Shown here in pieces: positions 8,483 through 18,191 of a stretch of DNA of 64,000 bases. Location of the stretch: assembly GCA_052148715.1 (NCBI GenBank), contig JBKQHQ010000081.1, forward strand, positions 62,001-126,000, written 5' to 3'. A program made the position numbers and the translations under genes. Every line of letters begins with the position of its first letter. The first letter of the stretch is position 1. Below the pieces are notes generated by a model that saw only the letters and a program-made list of their open reading frames with translations, did no database searches and had not been told where the DNA came from. The DNA comes from JBKQHQ01 sp052148715. Lineage in GTDB: Bacteria; Pseudomonadota; Alphaproteobacteria; Rhizobiales; Xanthobacteraceae.

Positions 8483-11203
8483 ATGACAGCGGCCGGGCGT
8501 CTCTTGACCTTTCAAGGCCTGATCTACGTCGCTGCCGGGTTGATCGGCGTCGCGGTGCTTGCAATAGCCGTGACCATTTGGGGGCTGCGGCAGGATGCGA
8601 TCGAGGACGCCGCCAAGGATACCGGCAACATAGCGACGGTGCTGGCCGAGCAAACGGCTCACTCCGTCCAGTCGATTGATGCTATTCTAACCGATATTCA
8701 AGGGGAAATCAGGTCGCTTGGTATCGACACGCCGGAAGATTTCCGCCGGGTCGCTGAAACCGAGCAAATGTATCATGAATTGACCGGCCGGCTGGCGCGC
8801 CTGCCCGAGGCAGTGGCGATCACTCTGGCCGGCAGCGACGGCCAGATGCTGAACTCCACGCGCAGCTGGCCACGACCGAGCGTCAATATCTCCGATAGCG
8901 AACCCTTCATGTATTTGGCCGCGAATAGCGACCATAAGCTATATGTCAGCGGCGCCCATCAGAGCCGCGTCTCGGGCGCCTGGACCATCTATTTCGGCAG
9001 GCGCATCGATGGGGCACGTGGCGGTTTCGTGGGCCTGGTTTCGGTCGGTGTCGAAGTCACCTATTTCCGAAGTGTCTACGAATCGATCGTTCCGCTTAGC
9101 GGTCAAGCGTTTGTATTCTTGCGGACTGACGGTACCGTCTTGGTGCGACATCCAGAGAACCGCGCCGGCGTGATAATTCCGCCCGACTCGCCATGGCATC
9201 GGGTCGTCTCGGAAGGCGGTGGATATTTCCACTCCGAAGGGAAGTTGGCCGGGCAGCATCGTCTCGTCGCCGTCAGGCCGGTTCGCGGTTACCCGCTTGT
9301 CGTCGATGTCTCCATGACGGAAGCCGATGTGCTCGCAAATTGGCAGTACCGAGCGACGGCTATCGCCGTCGGCACGCTGCTTGCCGTGCTTTGCTCGATA
9401 TTTCTTCTACGTGCCTTGAGCGCGCAAGTGCGCCGGTTGATTGCGTCCGAGGCATCGCTCGCCGAGCGCGAAGCCAGGCTGGCCGAGAAATCCGGCGAGC
9501 TCGAGCAAGCCAACGTACGACTCGATGCTGCCCTGAACAATATGTCTCAGGGACTTTGCCTGTTCGACAAGAACGAGCGTCTCGTCATCTGCAACGATAC
9601 CTATATCCGAATGTACGGCCTGTCGCCCGACCAGGTTAAGCCCGGTTGCGATCTTCAAGCGCTGCTGGAAGCTCGCAGAAGGGCAGGGCATTTCTCCGGC
9701 GATTCCGATCACTACGTCACCGATCTGCATGAGCGGTTGGCGGCGGGGCGCGGCCTCTATCTGACCACTCAGTTGGATGACGGCCGTATCATCGCCGTGA
9801 ACAATCATCCGGTCGCCGGCGGTGGATGGGTCGCAACGCACGAGGACATTACCGAACGGCAACGCATCACTGCGCAGATCGCGCATATGGCACGGCACGA
9901 TGCCTTGACCGATCTCGCCAATCGCGTCCTGTTCCAAGAACGAATGGATGAGGCGATCGCGCGTCTGCGCAGCCATGGTGAAGGGTTTTGCGTATTCGTG
10001 TTCGACATTGATCTTTTCAAGTCGGTGAACGACTCGCTAGGCCATCCAATCGGAGACGCGTTGCTCAAGGCCGTCGCCCAACGCTTGCGCTCGACGGTTC
10101 GCGGCTGCGATACGGTGGCTAGGCTCGGCGGCGACGAGTTCGCGATCCTGCAAATGGTCGAGACCGACCAAAGAGAGGACGCCATTGTTCTCGCGAACCG
10201 GCTGTTGGAAACGATCGGTTCGCCTTACTCCATTGAAGGCCATCAGATCGTGATCGGCGTCAGCATCGGAATAGCCTCGGCGCCGGCAGACGGGATGGAA
10301 GGCGCGCAGTTGTTCAAGCATGCCGACTTGGCGCTTTACCGGGCAAAATCCGAGGGCCGCAATAGTTATCGCTTTTTCGCCGCCGAAATGGACGGCGAAG
10401 CGCGGCTGCGGCGCAGCATGGAGGTCGATCTGCGCACGGCCTTGTCGCGTGATGCCCTGGGCTCGCACGAGGAATTCGAGCTGCATTATCAGGACGTGCG
10501 CACGATCGCGACAAAGAAGGTCTGCGGCGCCGAGGCGTTGCTCCGGTGGCGTCATCCCGAGCACGGTTTGATCTTTCCCGACAAATTCATCCCCATTGCC
10601 GAGGAGATCGGGCTGATCGTTCCGCTCGGCGAATGGGTGATCCGCAAGGCGTGCGCCGAAGCCGCAACTTGGCCCGAGGACATGCGGATTTCGGTCAATC
10701 TTTCCTCCGTCCAGTTCAGAACCGGCAATTTGATCGATATCGTGACCGGCGCGCTGGTCGATTCGGGACTTGCACCGGAGCGGCTTGAGCTGGAGATCAC
10801 CGAGTCGGTCCTGCTGCAGAAGCAGGCCGGCATTCTTGGCATCTTGCAGCAACTCAAGAGTCTCGGCGTAGGCATCGTCCTCGATGATTTCGGCACCGGG
10901 TATTCATCCCTGAGCTACCTGCGCATGTTTCCCTTCGACAAGGTCAAGATCGACAAGTCGTTCGTCGCGGAGATGGCGACCAGGGCTGATTGCGCGGCAA
11001 TTGTTTGCGCCATCACGAGTCTCGGTCGAAGCCTCAACATCGACACGACCGCCGAAGGAGTGGAGACGCAGGAGCAGTTCGAGTTGCTGCGCGCCGCCGG
11101 CTGCACCGAGGTCCAAGGTTACCTTTTCAGTCGTCCGCGTCCCGCAAGCGAGCTCGACTTCATGCGGCCAGAGGGCCAAGGAGCACGGGAATCGGCGGCG
11201 TGA
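8483..11203 (+). CDS. GGDEF-EAL protein with N-terminal sensor and PAS
   Basis: A 906-residue inner-membrane c-di-GMP protein. Order: transmembrane helix (about 10-32), periplasmic Cache-like sensor (about 35-280), second helix (about 285-310), coiled coil (about 318-350), PAS-like domain (about 350-465), GGDEF (about 470-635) and EAL (about 645-895). The cyclase signature RLGGDEF is intact (about residue 549), and RGCD lies five residues before it, the position of the inhibitory I-site. The phosphodiesterase signature AEALLRW is intact (about 682), with DDFGTGYSSL downstream. Both activities may therefore be functional. A DUF2336 gene follows 37 nt later and is probably co-transcribed. The sensed ligand is unknown. 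Confidence 0.92.
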   Translation: MTAAGRLLTFQGLIYVAAGLIGVAVLAIAVTIWGLRQDAIEDAAKDTGNIATVLAEQTAHSVQSIDAILTDIQGEIRSLGIDTPEDFRRVAETEQMYHELTGRLARLPEAVAITLAGSDGQMLNSTRSWPRPSVNISDSEPFMYLAANSDHKLYVSGAHQSRVSGAWTIYFGRRIDGARGGFVGLVSVGVEVTYFRSVYESIVPLSGQAFVFLRTDGTVLVRHPENRAGVIIPPDSPWHRVVSEGGGYFHSEGKLAGQHRLVAVRPVRGYPLVVDVSMTEADVLANWQYRATAIAVGTLLAVLCSIFLLRALSAQVRRLIASEASLAEREARLAEKSGELEQANVRLDAALNNMSQGLCLFDKNERLVICNDTYIRMYGLSPDQVKPGCDLQALLEARRRAGHFSGDSDHYVTDLHERLAAGRGLYLTTQLDDGRIIAVNNHPVAGGGWVATHEDITERQRITAQIAHMARHDALTDLANRVLFQERMDEAIARLRSHGEGFCVFVFDIDLFKSVNDSLGHPIGDALLKAVAQRLRSTVRGCDTVARLGGDEFAILQMVETDQREDAIVLANRLLETIGSPYSIEGHQIVIGVSIGIASAPADGMEGAQLFKHADLALYRAKSEGRNSYRFFAAEMDGEARLRRSMEVDLRTALSRDALGSHEEFELHYQDVRTIATKKVCGAEALLRWRHPEHGLIFPDKFIPIAEEIGLIVPLGEWVIRKACAEAATWPEDMRISVNLSSVQFRTGNLIDIVTGALVDSGLAPERLELEITESVLLQKQAGILGILQQLKSLGVGIVLDDFGTGYSSLSYLRMFPFDKVKIDKSFVAEMATRADCAAIVCAITSLGRSLNIDTTAEGVETQEQFELLRAAGCTEVQGYLFSRPRPASELDFMRPEGQGARESAA

Positions 11204-11240
11204 TCTTGGATCGACGGGGCGCCGACCGCCTGGACCACCG

Positions 11241-12329
11241 ATGATCAGTGCAGCCGATCTCTTTAGCGAGCTTGAGCATGCGATAGCGCAGGGCTCCGCC
11301 GACCGCCGCGCCGAGATGGCCCGGCATGTCGGCGACCTGTTCACGACCGGCGGCGTGCGCTACTCGGATGATGAGATCGCCTTGTTCGACCAAATTCTGG
11401 TGCGGCTGGTGGCGGAGATCGAGCAATCCGCGCGCGCGCTGCTCGCCGCGCGGCTTGCACCCCTTGCCAGCGCGCCGCCCGAGCTGATGCGAATTCTGGC
11501 GTGCGACGACGCGATCGAGGTGGCTTGCCCGGTGCTTGCTCAGTCGGAGCGGCTCGATGAGCCGACGATCGTTGCGACCGCGCGAACGAAAAGCCAGCAG
11601 CACCTGTTGGCGATCTCGCGGCGAAAATCCCTTAGCGAGGCGGTGACCGACGTGCTGGTCGATCGCGGTAATCGGGAGGTCCTGCTCAGTGCCACGGAGA
11701 ACGCCGCGGCGAGATTCTCCGAGCACGGATTTTCGACCTTGGTTACCCGTTCCGACGGCGACGATGAGCTTGCGGCTCGCGTCGGCTCGCGGCGCGACGT
11801 GCCGATGCATCTGTTTCTGAAGCTGCTTGCGAAGGCTTCGGAAACCGTGCGGGCAAGGCTTGAGGCCGAAAATCCGAACGCCACCCGGGAAATCCATCGC
11901 GTCGTCGCGGAGGTGGCGCGCCGCGTCCGAGCGGAGCACCGCGCCGGCGCGAGAGATTATGCGGCCGCGCAAACAACCGTTGGAAAGCTGCACGAATCCA
12001 GCCGACTCGATGTGTCGACTCTCGAGCATTTCATCGAGGCGGGCCAGGTGGAGGAGAGCACGGTGGCGCTTGCGCGACTTGCCGATCTGCCGATTGAGGC
12101 CGTTGACCGCATGATGGGCGAGGAACGACCGGATCGGGTGCTGATCGTCGCCAAGGCCGTGGGCCTATCGTGGCCAACCACCAAAGCGTTTCTACGCTTG
12201 CGCGCCAAGGAATTCGGCTTCGGGGAGAGTGATATAGAGCAATGCCTGGCGAGCTTCGAGCGGCTCAAACTTGCAACCGCTGAGCAATTGCTCCGCTTCC
12301 AGCGGCAACGCGAGCGCAAGACCGGATAG
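11241..12329 (+). CDS. DUF2336 domain-containing protein (362 aa)
   Basis: An all-helical soluble protein with the DUF2336 pattern: repeated short helices such as SAADLFSELEHAIAQG and DDEIALFDQILVRLVAEIE at the N-terminus, resembling HEAT/ARM-like repeats. I set the start at ATG 11241 because upstream codons in this frame read through the end of the GGDEF-EAL gene and do not look like protein. DUF2336 proteins are common in Hyphomicrobiales and often sit near signalling genes, but no biochemical activity is established to my knowledge. Adjacency to the c-di-GMP gene suggests an effector or partner role, which is inference. Confidence 0.85.
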   Translation: MISAADLFSELEHAIAQGSADRRAEMARHVGDLFTTGGVRYSDDEIALFDQILVRLVAEIEQSARALLAARLAPLASAPPELMRILACDDAIEVACPVLAQSERLDEPTIVATARTKSQQHLLAISRRKSLSEAVTDVLVDRGNREVLLSATENAAARFSEHGFSTLVTRSDGDDELAARVGSRRDVPMHLFLKLLAKASETVRARLEAENPNATREIHRVVAEVARRVRAEHRAGARDYAAAQTTVGKLHESSRLDVSTLEHFIEAGQVEESTVALARLADLPIEAVDRMMGEERPDRVLIVAKAVGLSWPTTKAFLRLRAKEFGFGESDIEQCLASFERLKLATAEQLLRFQRQRERKTG

Positions 12330-12407
12330 CTTCAGCTTTATTCGAAACCGCGTTATCTTTCGTCCGGACGGAGTTTCGGTCCGGAAGCCGGAGGATGCCG
12401 TGGCGCC

Positions 12408-13082
12408 ATGACTGAACATATCGTGGAATTCGGAAGCAACGTCGGGCCGGCTGCGCCGGACGGCCGTTTGGATGCTCCGGCCTTCCACCGTAATCATCAG
12501 CCGATTTGGACGGTTCTGGCCGACTTCCTCGAAGGGCGCTCGGGAGACGTTTTGGAGGTCGGCAGCGGCACCGGGCAGCATGTGGTCGCCTTCGCCCGGC
12601 GCACGCCGGAAATTGTCTGGTGGCCCAGCGATTACGACCAGACGCATGTGCAGAGCATTGCCGCTTGGCGCACGCAGGCACAACTCGGCAATGTACGTGA
12701 ACCATTCCGCATCGACGTGTCGGGGCCGGACTGGGGGTTGCCACGAGCGGGCGCGCCGACCGAGTTCACGGCCATTCTGTGCATCAACGTTCTGCACATT
12801 TCGCCTTGGCGAGTGGCCAGCGGCCTTCTGGCGGGAGCCGCGCGGCACCTGCGCCCGGACGGTCGTCTATTCGTCTATGGACCGTTCATGCGCGACGGAA
12901 AGCATACTGCGCCGAGTAACGCCGCGTTCGATCAGAGCCTACGAGGGCGCAATGCCGAATGGGGCGTGCGCGACATCAGCGATCTCGACCGCCTTGCCCA
13001 AGGCATTCGGCTCGAGCTCGTTGAAACCGTGAGCATGCCGGCAAATAATTTTGTCTTGATTTTTGAGCGGTCGGTCCCCTGA
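12408..13082 (+). CDS. DUF938 family SAM-methyltransferase-like protein
   Basis: A 224-residue protein of the DUF938/METTL26 family. The N-terminal FHRNHQPIWTVLADFL (about residues 26-41) is typical of the family. The SAM-binding motif I VLEVGSGTGQHVVAFA (about 47-62) is intact, and WWPSDYD follows as motif II. The family is widespread but its substrate is not known. It stands between the DUF2336 gene (78 nt gap) and a convergent hydrolase. Confidence 0.86.
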   Translation: MTEHIVEFGSNVGPAAPDGRLDAPAFHRNHQPIWTVLADFLEGRSGDVLEVGSGTGQHVVAFARRTPEIVWWPSDYDQTHVQSIAAWRTQAQLGNVREPFRIDVSGPDWGLPRAGAPTEFTAILCINVLHISPWRVASGLLAGAARHLRPDGRLFVYGPFMRDGKHTAPSNAAFDQSLRGRNAEWGVRDISDLDRLAQGIRLELVETVSMPANNFVLIFERSVP

Positions 13083-13199
13083 ACCAAGGGCGCACCTTGG
13101 CGAGATCCGATGAGAACACGCTACCGTCACCCAGCGAAGGTGGAGCATGTGGCTACGCACTTTCGGCACGAGGTCGAAGCCCGCGCCACGGCGAGATTG

Positions 13200-14063
13200 T
13201 TAAACGTTGTTGCGGGTCAGGAAGTCGCGCACCGCCGTGACCAACCCGTCGGCATTGTCGTCCGCCAGATCGTGCGAGCCGGCGAGCTCGGTAGCCGTGA
13301 TGCGCGGATTAGTCTTTCGGACTTTGTCGAGAGTTTCGGGTGCGAACATATCGGATTCGCTTGCTCGGATGACCAGAATCGGGATCGTCAGCTCCGTGAG
13401 CACGGGCCAGAGAAAAGCCGGCGGGGGCGGCAATGCTCCGGTTTCGAGAGCGCGCTTGAAGCCGTCGCGGAATGCGAGATCGCGCCGCAACACGTAGCCA
13501 TGCGTGCCCTTCTTGAGAAAGGCTTCATAGCGCGCGCGCAGAGGAGATTGCGTCGGCACGTCCTCGTGGCCATGATGCGCCAGAGCCTCTTCGATGGAAG
13601 CGAAGAGGTCGGGCTGTCGGCCGATCCGTTCGGCGACGCGTTGCCGGCCCGCTGCCGCGATATCGGGCGCGAAGTCGACCAGGATCAGCGCGGCAGCGCG
13701 CTCGCTGTGGGAGCCTGCCGTCGCCAGGCCCACGCGTCCGCCCAACGAGTGGCCCAGTAGTACCGCCTGCGTCCATCCGAGGTGATCGAGCACTTGGATG
13801 GCATCGGCGATCAGCGTCTCGAGCTGGTAGTCGCGGGTCCAGCTCCAACTCGAGTTGCCGAAGCCGCGCAAGTCGATCGCTACCACTTCCCGGTCGACGG
13901 CAAGGCCCGACGCAGGGACGATCCAGTCGTAGGAGAAGTGGGATAGCCCGTGCATGATCAGCACCGGCGTGCGCCCCTTCCGACCGAAACGCCGATAGAA
14001 GATCTCGACATCTCCGGATCGGACGGAGCCGGTCGCCTCTGCTTTCGCCGCCATCGAGCTCAC
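13200..14063 (-). CDS. alpha/beta hydrolase (287 aa)
   Basis: Complete alpha/beta-fold hydrolase on the minus strand. The oxyanion-hole HG is in LIMHGLSHF (about residue 36), the nucleophile Ser in GHSLGGRV (about 109), the acid probably Asp in RASESDMF (about 239) and the base His in AGSHDLADD (about 265). A second in-frame ATG three codons in is an equally good start. No operon partner is obvious. Related proteins cleave esters, lactones or C-C bonds in aromatic catabolism. Confidence 0.88.
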   Translation of the reverse strand: MSSMAAKAEATGSVRSGDVEIFYRRFGRKGRTPVLIMHGLSHFSYDWIVPASGLAVDREVVAIDLRGFGNSSWSWTRDYQLETLIADAIQVLDHLGWTQAVLLGHSLGGRVGLATAGSHSERAAALILVDFAPDIAAAGRQRVAERIGRQPDLFASIEEALAHHGHEDVPTQSPLRARYEAFLKKGTHGYVLRRDLAFRDGFKRALETGALPPPPAFLWPVLTELTIPILVIRASESDMFAPETLDKVRKTNPRITATELAGSHDLADDNADGLVTAVRDFLTRNNV

Positions 14064-14591
14064 CCTCTCATCGACGGGAGACCATCAGCCCTTGACCCAC
14101 GACCGTGCCCGCCGGTGATCCACTCAGGCATAGGGTGGCAGCGGCGCCGCCGTCGGCCACCGTGGCCGATGACGTGTCGCTGTTGGTCACCGCAGTGAGG
14201 GGAAAACCATCCGGCAGATTGAGCGAAAACTTCTCGCGCCGGCCGACACTATCGTTGTCGAATCCTGATTGCAGCCATTGGTTGTTTTCTGTGGGGATGC
14301 CAAGCCGGTCCTGCTGCAATCGACGAAACCACATCATGGTCGACATCTGTTGTTCCAGCACGCGGCCATCGCAATCGGCCGCACCCGATCGTAGCTCCAG
14401 GGCGCCATTGGACCCAGTGAACGGCGCATGATTTCTCCGGAGCCCAGAATTATCCCTGCAAGGGTCAAAAGTCCATACTATTGGTTGAAGTTGGAAAGGT
14501 GACGGCGAGGAATTGACAGTGCAAAAAAATTCGATCGTGCTAAGGTTGAGCGTCGCGACCAGCCGCCGGAAATCCACACTGCAATCATGAC
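14064..14591. other. 528-base gap before the GntR gene
   Basis: Between the hydrolase start and the GntR gene there is no recognisable gene. A 169-codon frame on the minus strand (14577 to 14068) stays open and ends just five bases before the hydrolase start, but its product resembles no family I know and it has no convincing start. The region probably holds the promoters of both flanking genes. Confidence 0.3.
14513..14546 (+). promoter_or_regulatory. possible promoter of the GntR gene
   Basis: TTGACA at 14513-14518 is a perfect -35 hexamer in an A-rich context. The matching -10 is weak (around CGTGCTAAGGT, 14536-14546). It lies about 50-75 bases before the ATG of the GntR regulator. Confidence 0.35.
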
Positions 14592-15350
14592 ATGCCGATA
14601 ACGAAAATGTTTGTCACCACCCCGCCGGGCGCGCCGGACTTCCATCGCAGTCGCGTGGCTCGCTATCTGCAGTTGGCGACATTGTTTCGCAACAAGATCG
14701 CGTCGAGGCAATGGCCGGTCGGCGGCCGTATACCTAATGTGGATGAGCTGGCTCACGAATTCTCCGTCGCGCGCGGCACGATTCGTGAGGCGTTAGGCGT
14801 GCTCGAGCAGGAAGGCCTGCTCGAGCGCTTTCGTGCGAAGGGAACCTTCGTCCGTTCTTCGCCCTCGCACGCCGTCGCCCACAAGTTCGCGATGGATTGG
14901 AATTCGATCGTGTCGGTGCGCGGAGGGGTCGAGGTCAAGGTTCTGGAAAGCCAGACGCGGACCGAGCTGCCGGCGGCGCATCTCATCGAAGGTGATCCGG
15001 CAGCCAAATACCAGACGATGCGACGGCTGCTGTCACGGCAAGGGCGGCCGTACTTGCTTGCGCAATTTTACTTGGAGTACGAGCTCTTCAAGTTGGGTCC
15101 GCTGCGATTTCGTCGTCAGCCGATCTTGCCGGTCTTACAACAGGTCGCGGGGGCGCGTATCAGCAAAGCGCGCCAGACGTTGACCATCGGTACGGCGGAC
15201 GTCGAGATGGCGGCACTGTTGCAGATCCCGTTGAATGCTCCCGTCGCGCATGTGCTCCGCGTCGCCCTCGACCATGATGGAACCATCGTCTATTTCGGCC
15301 AAGGCATCTATCGCGGTGATGCCGTCCACATGGAGATCGAGCTGCGGTAG
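14592..15350 (+). CDS. GntR family transcriptional regulator with UTRA domain
   Basis: A 252-residue HutC/GntR-type repressor. The winged helix-turn-helix spans about residues 18-85, with NVDELAHEFSVARGTIREAL as the DNA-reading part. The UTRA ligand-binding domain covers about 105-250. It is convergent with the CMD/Bug genes on the minus strand and may control them or its own promoter. The ligand is unknown; UTRA domains bind small metabolites such as histidine-pathway intermediates, sugars or fatty acids. Confidence 0.88.
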   Translation: MPITKMFVTTPPGAPDFHRSRVARYLQLATLFRNKIASRQWPVGGRIPNVDELAHEFSVARGTIREALGVLEQEGLLERFRAKGTFVRSSPSHAVAHKFAMDWNSIVSVRGGVEVKVLESQTRTELPAAHLIEGDPAAKYQTMRRLLSRQGRPYLLAQFYLEYELFKLGPLRFRRQPILPVLQQVAGARISKARQTLTIGTADVEMAALLQIPLNAPVAHVLRVALDHDGTIVYFGQGIYRGDAVHMEIELR

Positions 15351-15382
15351 CCCCGGTGTCATCGCGCACCGGACGGGCAAAT

Positions 15383-15784
15383 TCAGCTTCCGCCGGCCTC
15401 CTTGTCGCGCAGGGTTTTCAGCATCGCGCTGCCCTGATTGGCCGGCCCAAGCGCCCCCGTGGTTGAGGCGAGCTCGACCACCTTGTGCAGCTCCTTCCAG
15501 CTGGCGCCGGCGCGCCGAGCCGCGAGCGCATGCATCTGCGCTGCCGCGTTATGCTCGACCAGCAGCATGCCGAACAGGATCAGATGCGTGGTCTTGAGGT
15601 CGAACACGTCCGAGTAGAACGTATGCGCCCGCAACTGCTCGGCGAGCCGCAGGAATTCGGGATTGACCTCGCCGGAGAATTCGAATCGTGCCGCCGGGAG
15701 CGGCGGCAACGAGCCGAACAGGTCCACATAAGTGTAGCGAAATTGTGCGAGATCGGGCGGAAGGTCGTCTTTGGTTGCAGGCAC
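15383..15784 (-). CDS. carboxymuconolactone decarboxylase family protein (133 aa)
   Basis: A small all-helical CMD/AhpD-fold protein read from a GTG with GAGG upstream. The core KTTHLILFGMLLVEHNAA followed by QMHALAARRAGASWKEL (about residues 65-100) matches the CMD domain; the AhpD CxxC pair is absent, so a peroxidase-type activity is unlikely. It lies 49 nt downstream of the Bug binding-protein gene on the same strand, which suggests joint expression and a role in aromatic or lactone catabolism. The exact reaction is not determined. Confidence 0.8.
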   Translation of the reverse strand: MPATKDDLPPDLAQFRYTYVDLFGSLPPLPAARFEFSGEVNPEFLRLAEQLRAHTFYSDVFDLKTTHLILFGMLLVEHNAAAQMHALAARRAGASWKELHKVVELASTTGALGPANQGSAMLKTLRDKEAGGS

Positions 15785-15833
15785 GGAGAGACCTCGTCAA
15801 GGGACAATTGTTGCAAACAGGTGCGCGAGTGGT

Positions 15834-16808
15834 TCATTCTATTCTGACATTGGCGGCGCGCACCACATGACGCCATTTCTCCGCGTCGGTCTTGAGGAAA
15901 TCCGCGAAGTCTTGCGGCGAGCCGAGCATGGGCTCGAAGAATTGCGGATCGAGCACCGCCGCGTGAAAGCGGGGGTCGCCGAGAATGTGCTGTGTCTGCG
16001 TGTTGAGCAGGCTCACGACCTCCGACGGCGTTCCGGCGGGCGCGAACAGTCCGAACCATGACGCAGCCTCGAAACCGGGGATAGTCTCGGCGACGGTCGG
16101 CACGTCCGCGAGACGCGCGAGGCGTTCCTTGCCGCCGGTGGCCAGCAGCTTGAGCTTACCGGCTTTCCACGGCTCGACGGCGCTGCCGACGCTGATGAAC
16201 ATCAGCTGGATGTGCCCGGCCATCACGTCGGTCAACGCCGGGGTTGCGCCCTTATAGTGGATCGGAACGAAATTCACGCCAGCCACTGTTTGGAACATCT
16301 CCATATTGAGATGGCCGGTCGAGCCGACACCATACGTGCCGTAATTGAGCCCGCCCCGTTCTCGTTTGGCGAGCGCGATGAGATCCGCGATGTTTCTTGC
16401 CGGGATGGAGGGACCGGTGACCAGGGCTTGCTGGATCTTGATCAAGCCGCTGACCGGCACGAAGTCCTTGGCTGGATCGTAGGGAAGCTTTGCGAATAAA
16501 TACGGATTGATGACGAAGGTGGCTTCCGGGCTGACGAGCAAGGTATAGCCGTCGGGCGCCGCGCGGGCGACCGACTCCGCCGCGATCTGATTGGTCGCGC
16601 CCGGCTTATTCTCGACGACGACCGGCTGGCCAAAGCTTTCGCTGAGCCGCTGCCCGAGGGCCCGCGCGATGAGATCGGTGACGCCGCCCGGTGAGGCGGG
16701 CACGACGAGCGTGACTACTTTGGAGGGAAACGTCTGTGCCTGAGCCGGCATTGCGCCGAGCGCGACGCCGAGGACCGACAGGCACCACAGCCAAGCTCGA
16801 ATCATCAT
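15834..16808 (-). CDS. Bug-family tripartite tricarboxylate transporter binding protein
   Basis: Periplasmic solute-binding protein of 324 aa in the Bug (TctC-like) family. A signal peptide (WLWCLSVLGVALGAMPAQA, ends about residue 25) precedes FPSKVVTLVVPASPGGVTDL, the typical opening strand of Bug proteins, and the VENKPGATNQIAAESVA segment follows. GGAGGT lies at the start codons; the second ATG (16805) gives slightly better spacing. No TctA/TctB membrane genes are nearby, so this is an orphan binding protein, common in this family, that either borrows a membrane pair or acts in sensing. Confidence 0.9.
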   Translation of the reverse strand: MMIRAWLWCLSVLGVALGAMPAQAQTFPSKVVTLVVPASPGGVTDLIARALGQRLSESFGQPVVVENKPGATNQIAAESVARAAPDGYTLLVSPEATFVINPYLFAKLPYDPAKDFVPVSGLIKIQQALVTGPSIPARNIADLIALAKRERGGLNYGTYGVGSTGHLNMEMFQTVAGVNFVPIHYKGATPALTDVMAGHIQLMFISVGSAVEPWKAGKLKLLATGGKERLARLADVPTVAETIPGFEAASWFGLFAPAGTPSEVVSLLNTQTQHILGDPRFHAAVLDPQFFEPMLGSPQDFADFLKTDAEKWRHVVRAANVRIE

Positions 16809-16943
16809 ACCTCCGTTGCGTCTATTGTTTCCCGTATCTTTTGTCCTTTCCTATCCGGATGCAACACGCCAGATTCAGGACCGCGCGGAGTCCCTGCCGA
16901 AGGCGGGTCGCCGACGACAAATCAAGTCCTTGAGGGAGCCACC

Positions 16944-18182
16944 ATGAGCGCGAACGCGAAGCACGAACCGGTTCTCATCGTCGGGGGTGGAATTGGCGGC
17001 CTGGCGGCGGCGCTCGCGCTTGCCTGCAAGGGCTTTCGGGTGCAACTTCTGGAGCAGGCCGCCGAGTTCAAGGAAGTGGGCGCCGGGATTCAGCTCGGTC
17101 CCAACGTCTTTCGCATGTTCGAGATCCTTGGGTTGACGCAGGCGATCAACCGGGACGCGGTCTTCCCCGACAGCCTGCTGATGCGCGACTCGATCACCGG
17201 CGAGGAGATTACCCGCGTCGTGCTCGACGATCGTTTTCGGCGAAAATACAAGCATCCCTACGGCGTCATCCACCGTGCCGATCTGCATGCTGCCATTCTG
17301 GCGGCTTGCCAGCGCTCCAATCTCATCGCGTTGCGCCCCTCGCAAAAGGTGGTCGATGTCGAGGAGAAGGGCGACGCCGTGGTCGTCCGCACCGAGGATG
17401 ACCGGACCTACCGCGGCGCCGCCTTGGTCGGCTGCGACGGTCTATGGTCGCAGATGCGGGCGCGGATCGTCGGGGATGGCGAGCCGACCGTCTCCGGCCA
17501 TATCGCCTACCGGGCGGTCATCCCGCCGTCGGAGATGCCGGAGCATCTGCGCCTCAACACGATGGTGATTTGGGCCGGCGAGAAGACCCATTTCGTCCAC
17601 TACCCGCTGCGCCGCGGCGAGCTGTTCAATCTGGTCGCGGTTTTTCACAGCGACCGTTACCAGGAGGGCTGGGACAGTTTCGGCGACCCGGCCGAGCTGC
17701 GGGAGCGCTTCGCCGACAAATGCGAGGAGGTGCGCACGCTCCTCAACAAGATCGAATCCTGGCGCATGTGGGTGCTGTGCGACCGCACGCCGATCAAGCA
17801 GTGGAGCCGCGGCCGGCTGACTCTGCTCGGCGATGCGGCGCATCCGATGCTGCAATATCTGGCCCAAGGCGCCTGCATGGCGATCGAGGATGCGGTGTGC
17901 CTCGCCGACGAAGCCGACAAGGCAGAAGGCGATTTCGCGGCGGCGTTTGCGGCCTATCAGGCGGCGCGCTATCTGCGCACCGGCCGCGTGCAGATCATGG
18001 CGCGGGTCTACGGCGAGGTCTACCACGCGAGCGGCGTCGCGCGCGAACTGCGCAACGCCATGCTGGCTGGCCGCACCTCCGACCAGGCCATCGATTCGAT
18101 GGATTGGCTCTACGGCGAAGGGCCGCATCTTCCGACGTCGGACGCTGCGGGCGCACCGTCACGGCAGACGCGGGTGAGTTGA
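16944..18182 (+). CDS. FAD-dependent aromatic monooxygenase (3-hydroxybenzoate 6-hydroxylase-like)
   Basis: A 412-residue group A flavoprotein monooxygenase. Visible motifs: the dinucleotide fold PVLIVGGGIGGLAAALALA (about 9-27), the middle DG motif VGCDGLWSQMR (about 163-173), and GDAAHPMLQYLAQGACMAIE (about 298-317), whose LQYLAQGACM wording matches 3-hydroxybenzoate 6-hydroxylase and salicylate hydroxylase relatives. The reaction would be NAD(P)H- and O2-dependent ring hydroxylation in the cytosol. GAGGGAG precedes the ATG. It is divergent from the Bug gene (135-base gap) and convergent with the MetE-like gene. Substrate specificity is inferred only. Confidence 0.88.
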   Translation: MSANAKHEPVLIVGGGIGGLAAALALACKGFRVQLLEQAAEFKEVGAGIQLGPNVFRMFEILGLTQAINRDAVFPDSLLMRDSITGEEITRVVLDDRFRRKYKHPYGVIHRADLHAAILAACQRSNLIALRPSQKVVDVEEKGDAVVVRTEDDRTYRGAALVGCDGLWSQMRARIVGDGEPTVSGHIAYRAVIPPSEMPEHLRLNTMVIWAGEKTHFVHYPLRRGELFNLVAVFHSDRYQEGWDSFGDPAELRERFADKCEEVRTLLNKIESWRMWVLCDRTPIKQWSRGRLTLLGDAAHPMLQYLAQGACMAIEDAVCLADEADKAEGDFAAAFAAYQAARYLRTGRVQIMARVYGEVYHASGVARELRNAMLAGRTSDQAIDSMDWLYGEGPHLPTSDAAGAPSRQTRVS

Positions 18183-18191
18183 CGCGGTACG

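Noticed and set aside
14068..14577. 169-codon frame before the alpha/beta hydrolase
   Set aside because: No family likeness and no good start; described only as part of the gap.
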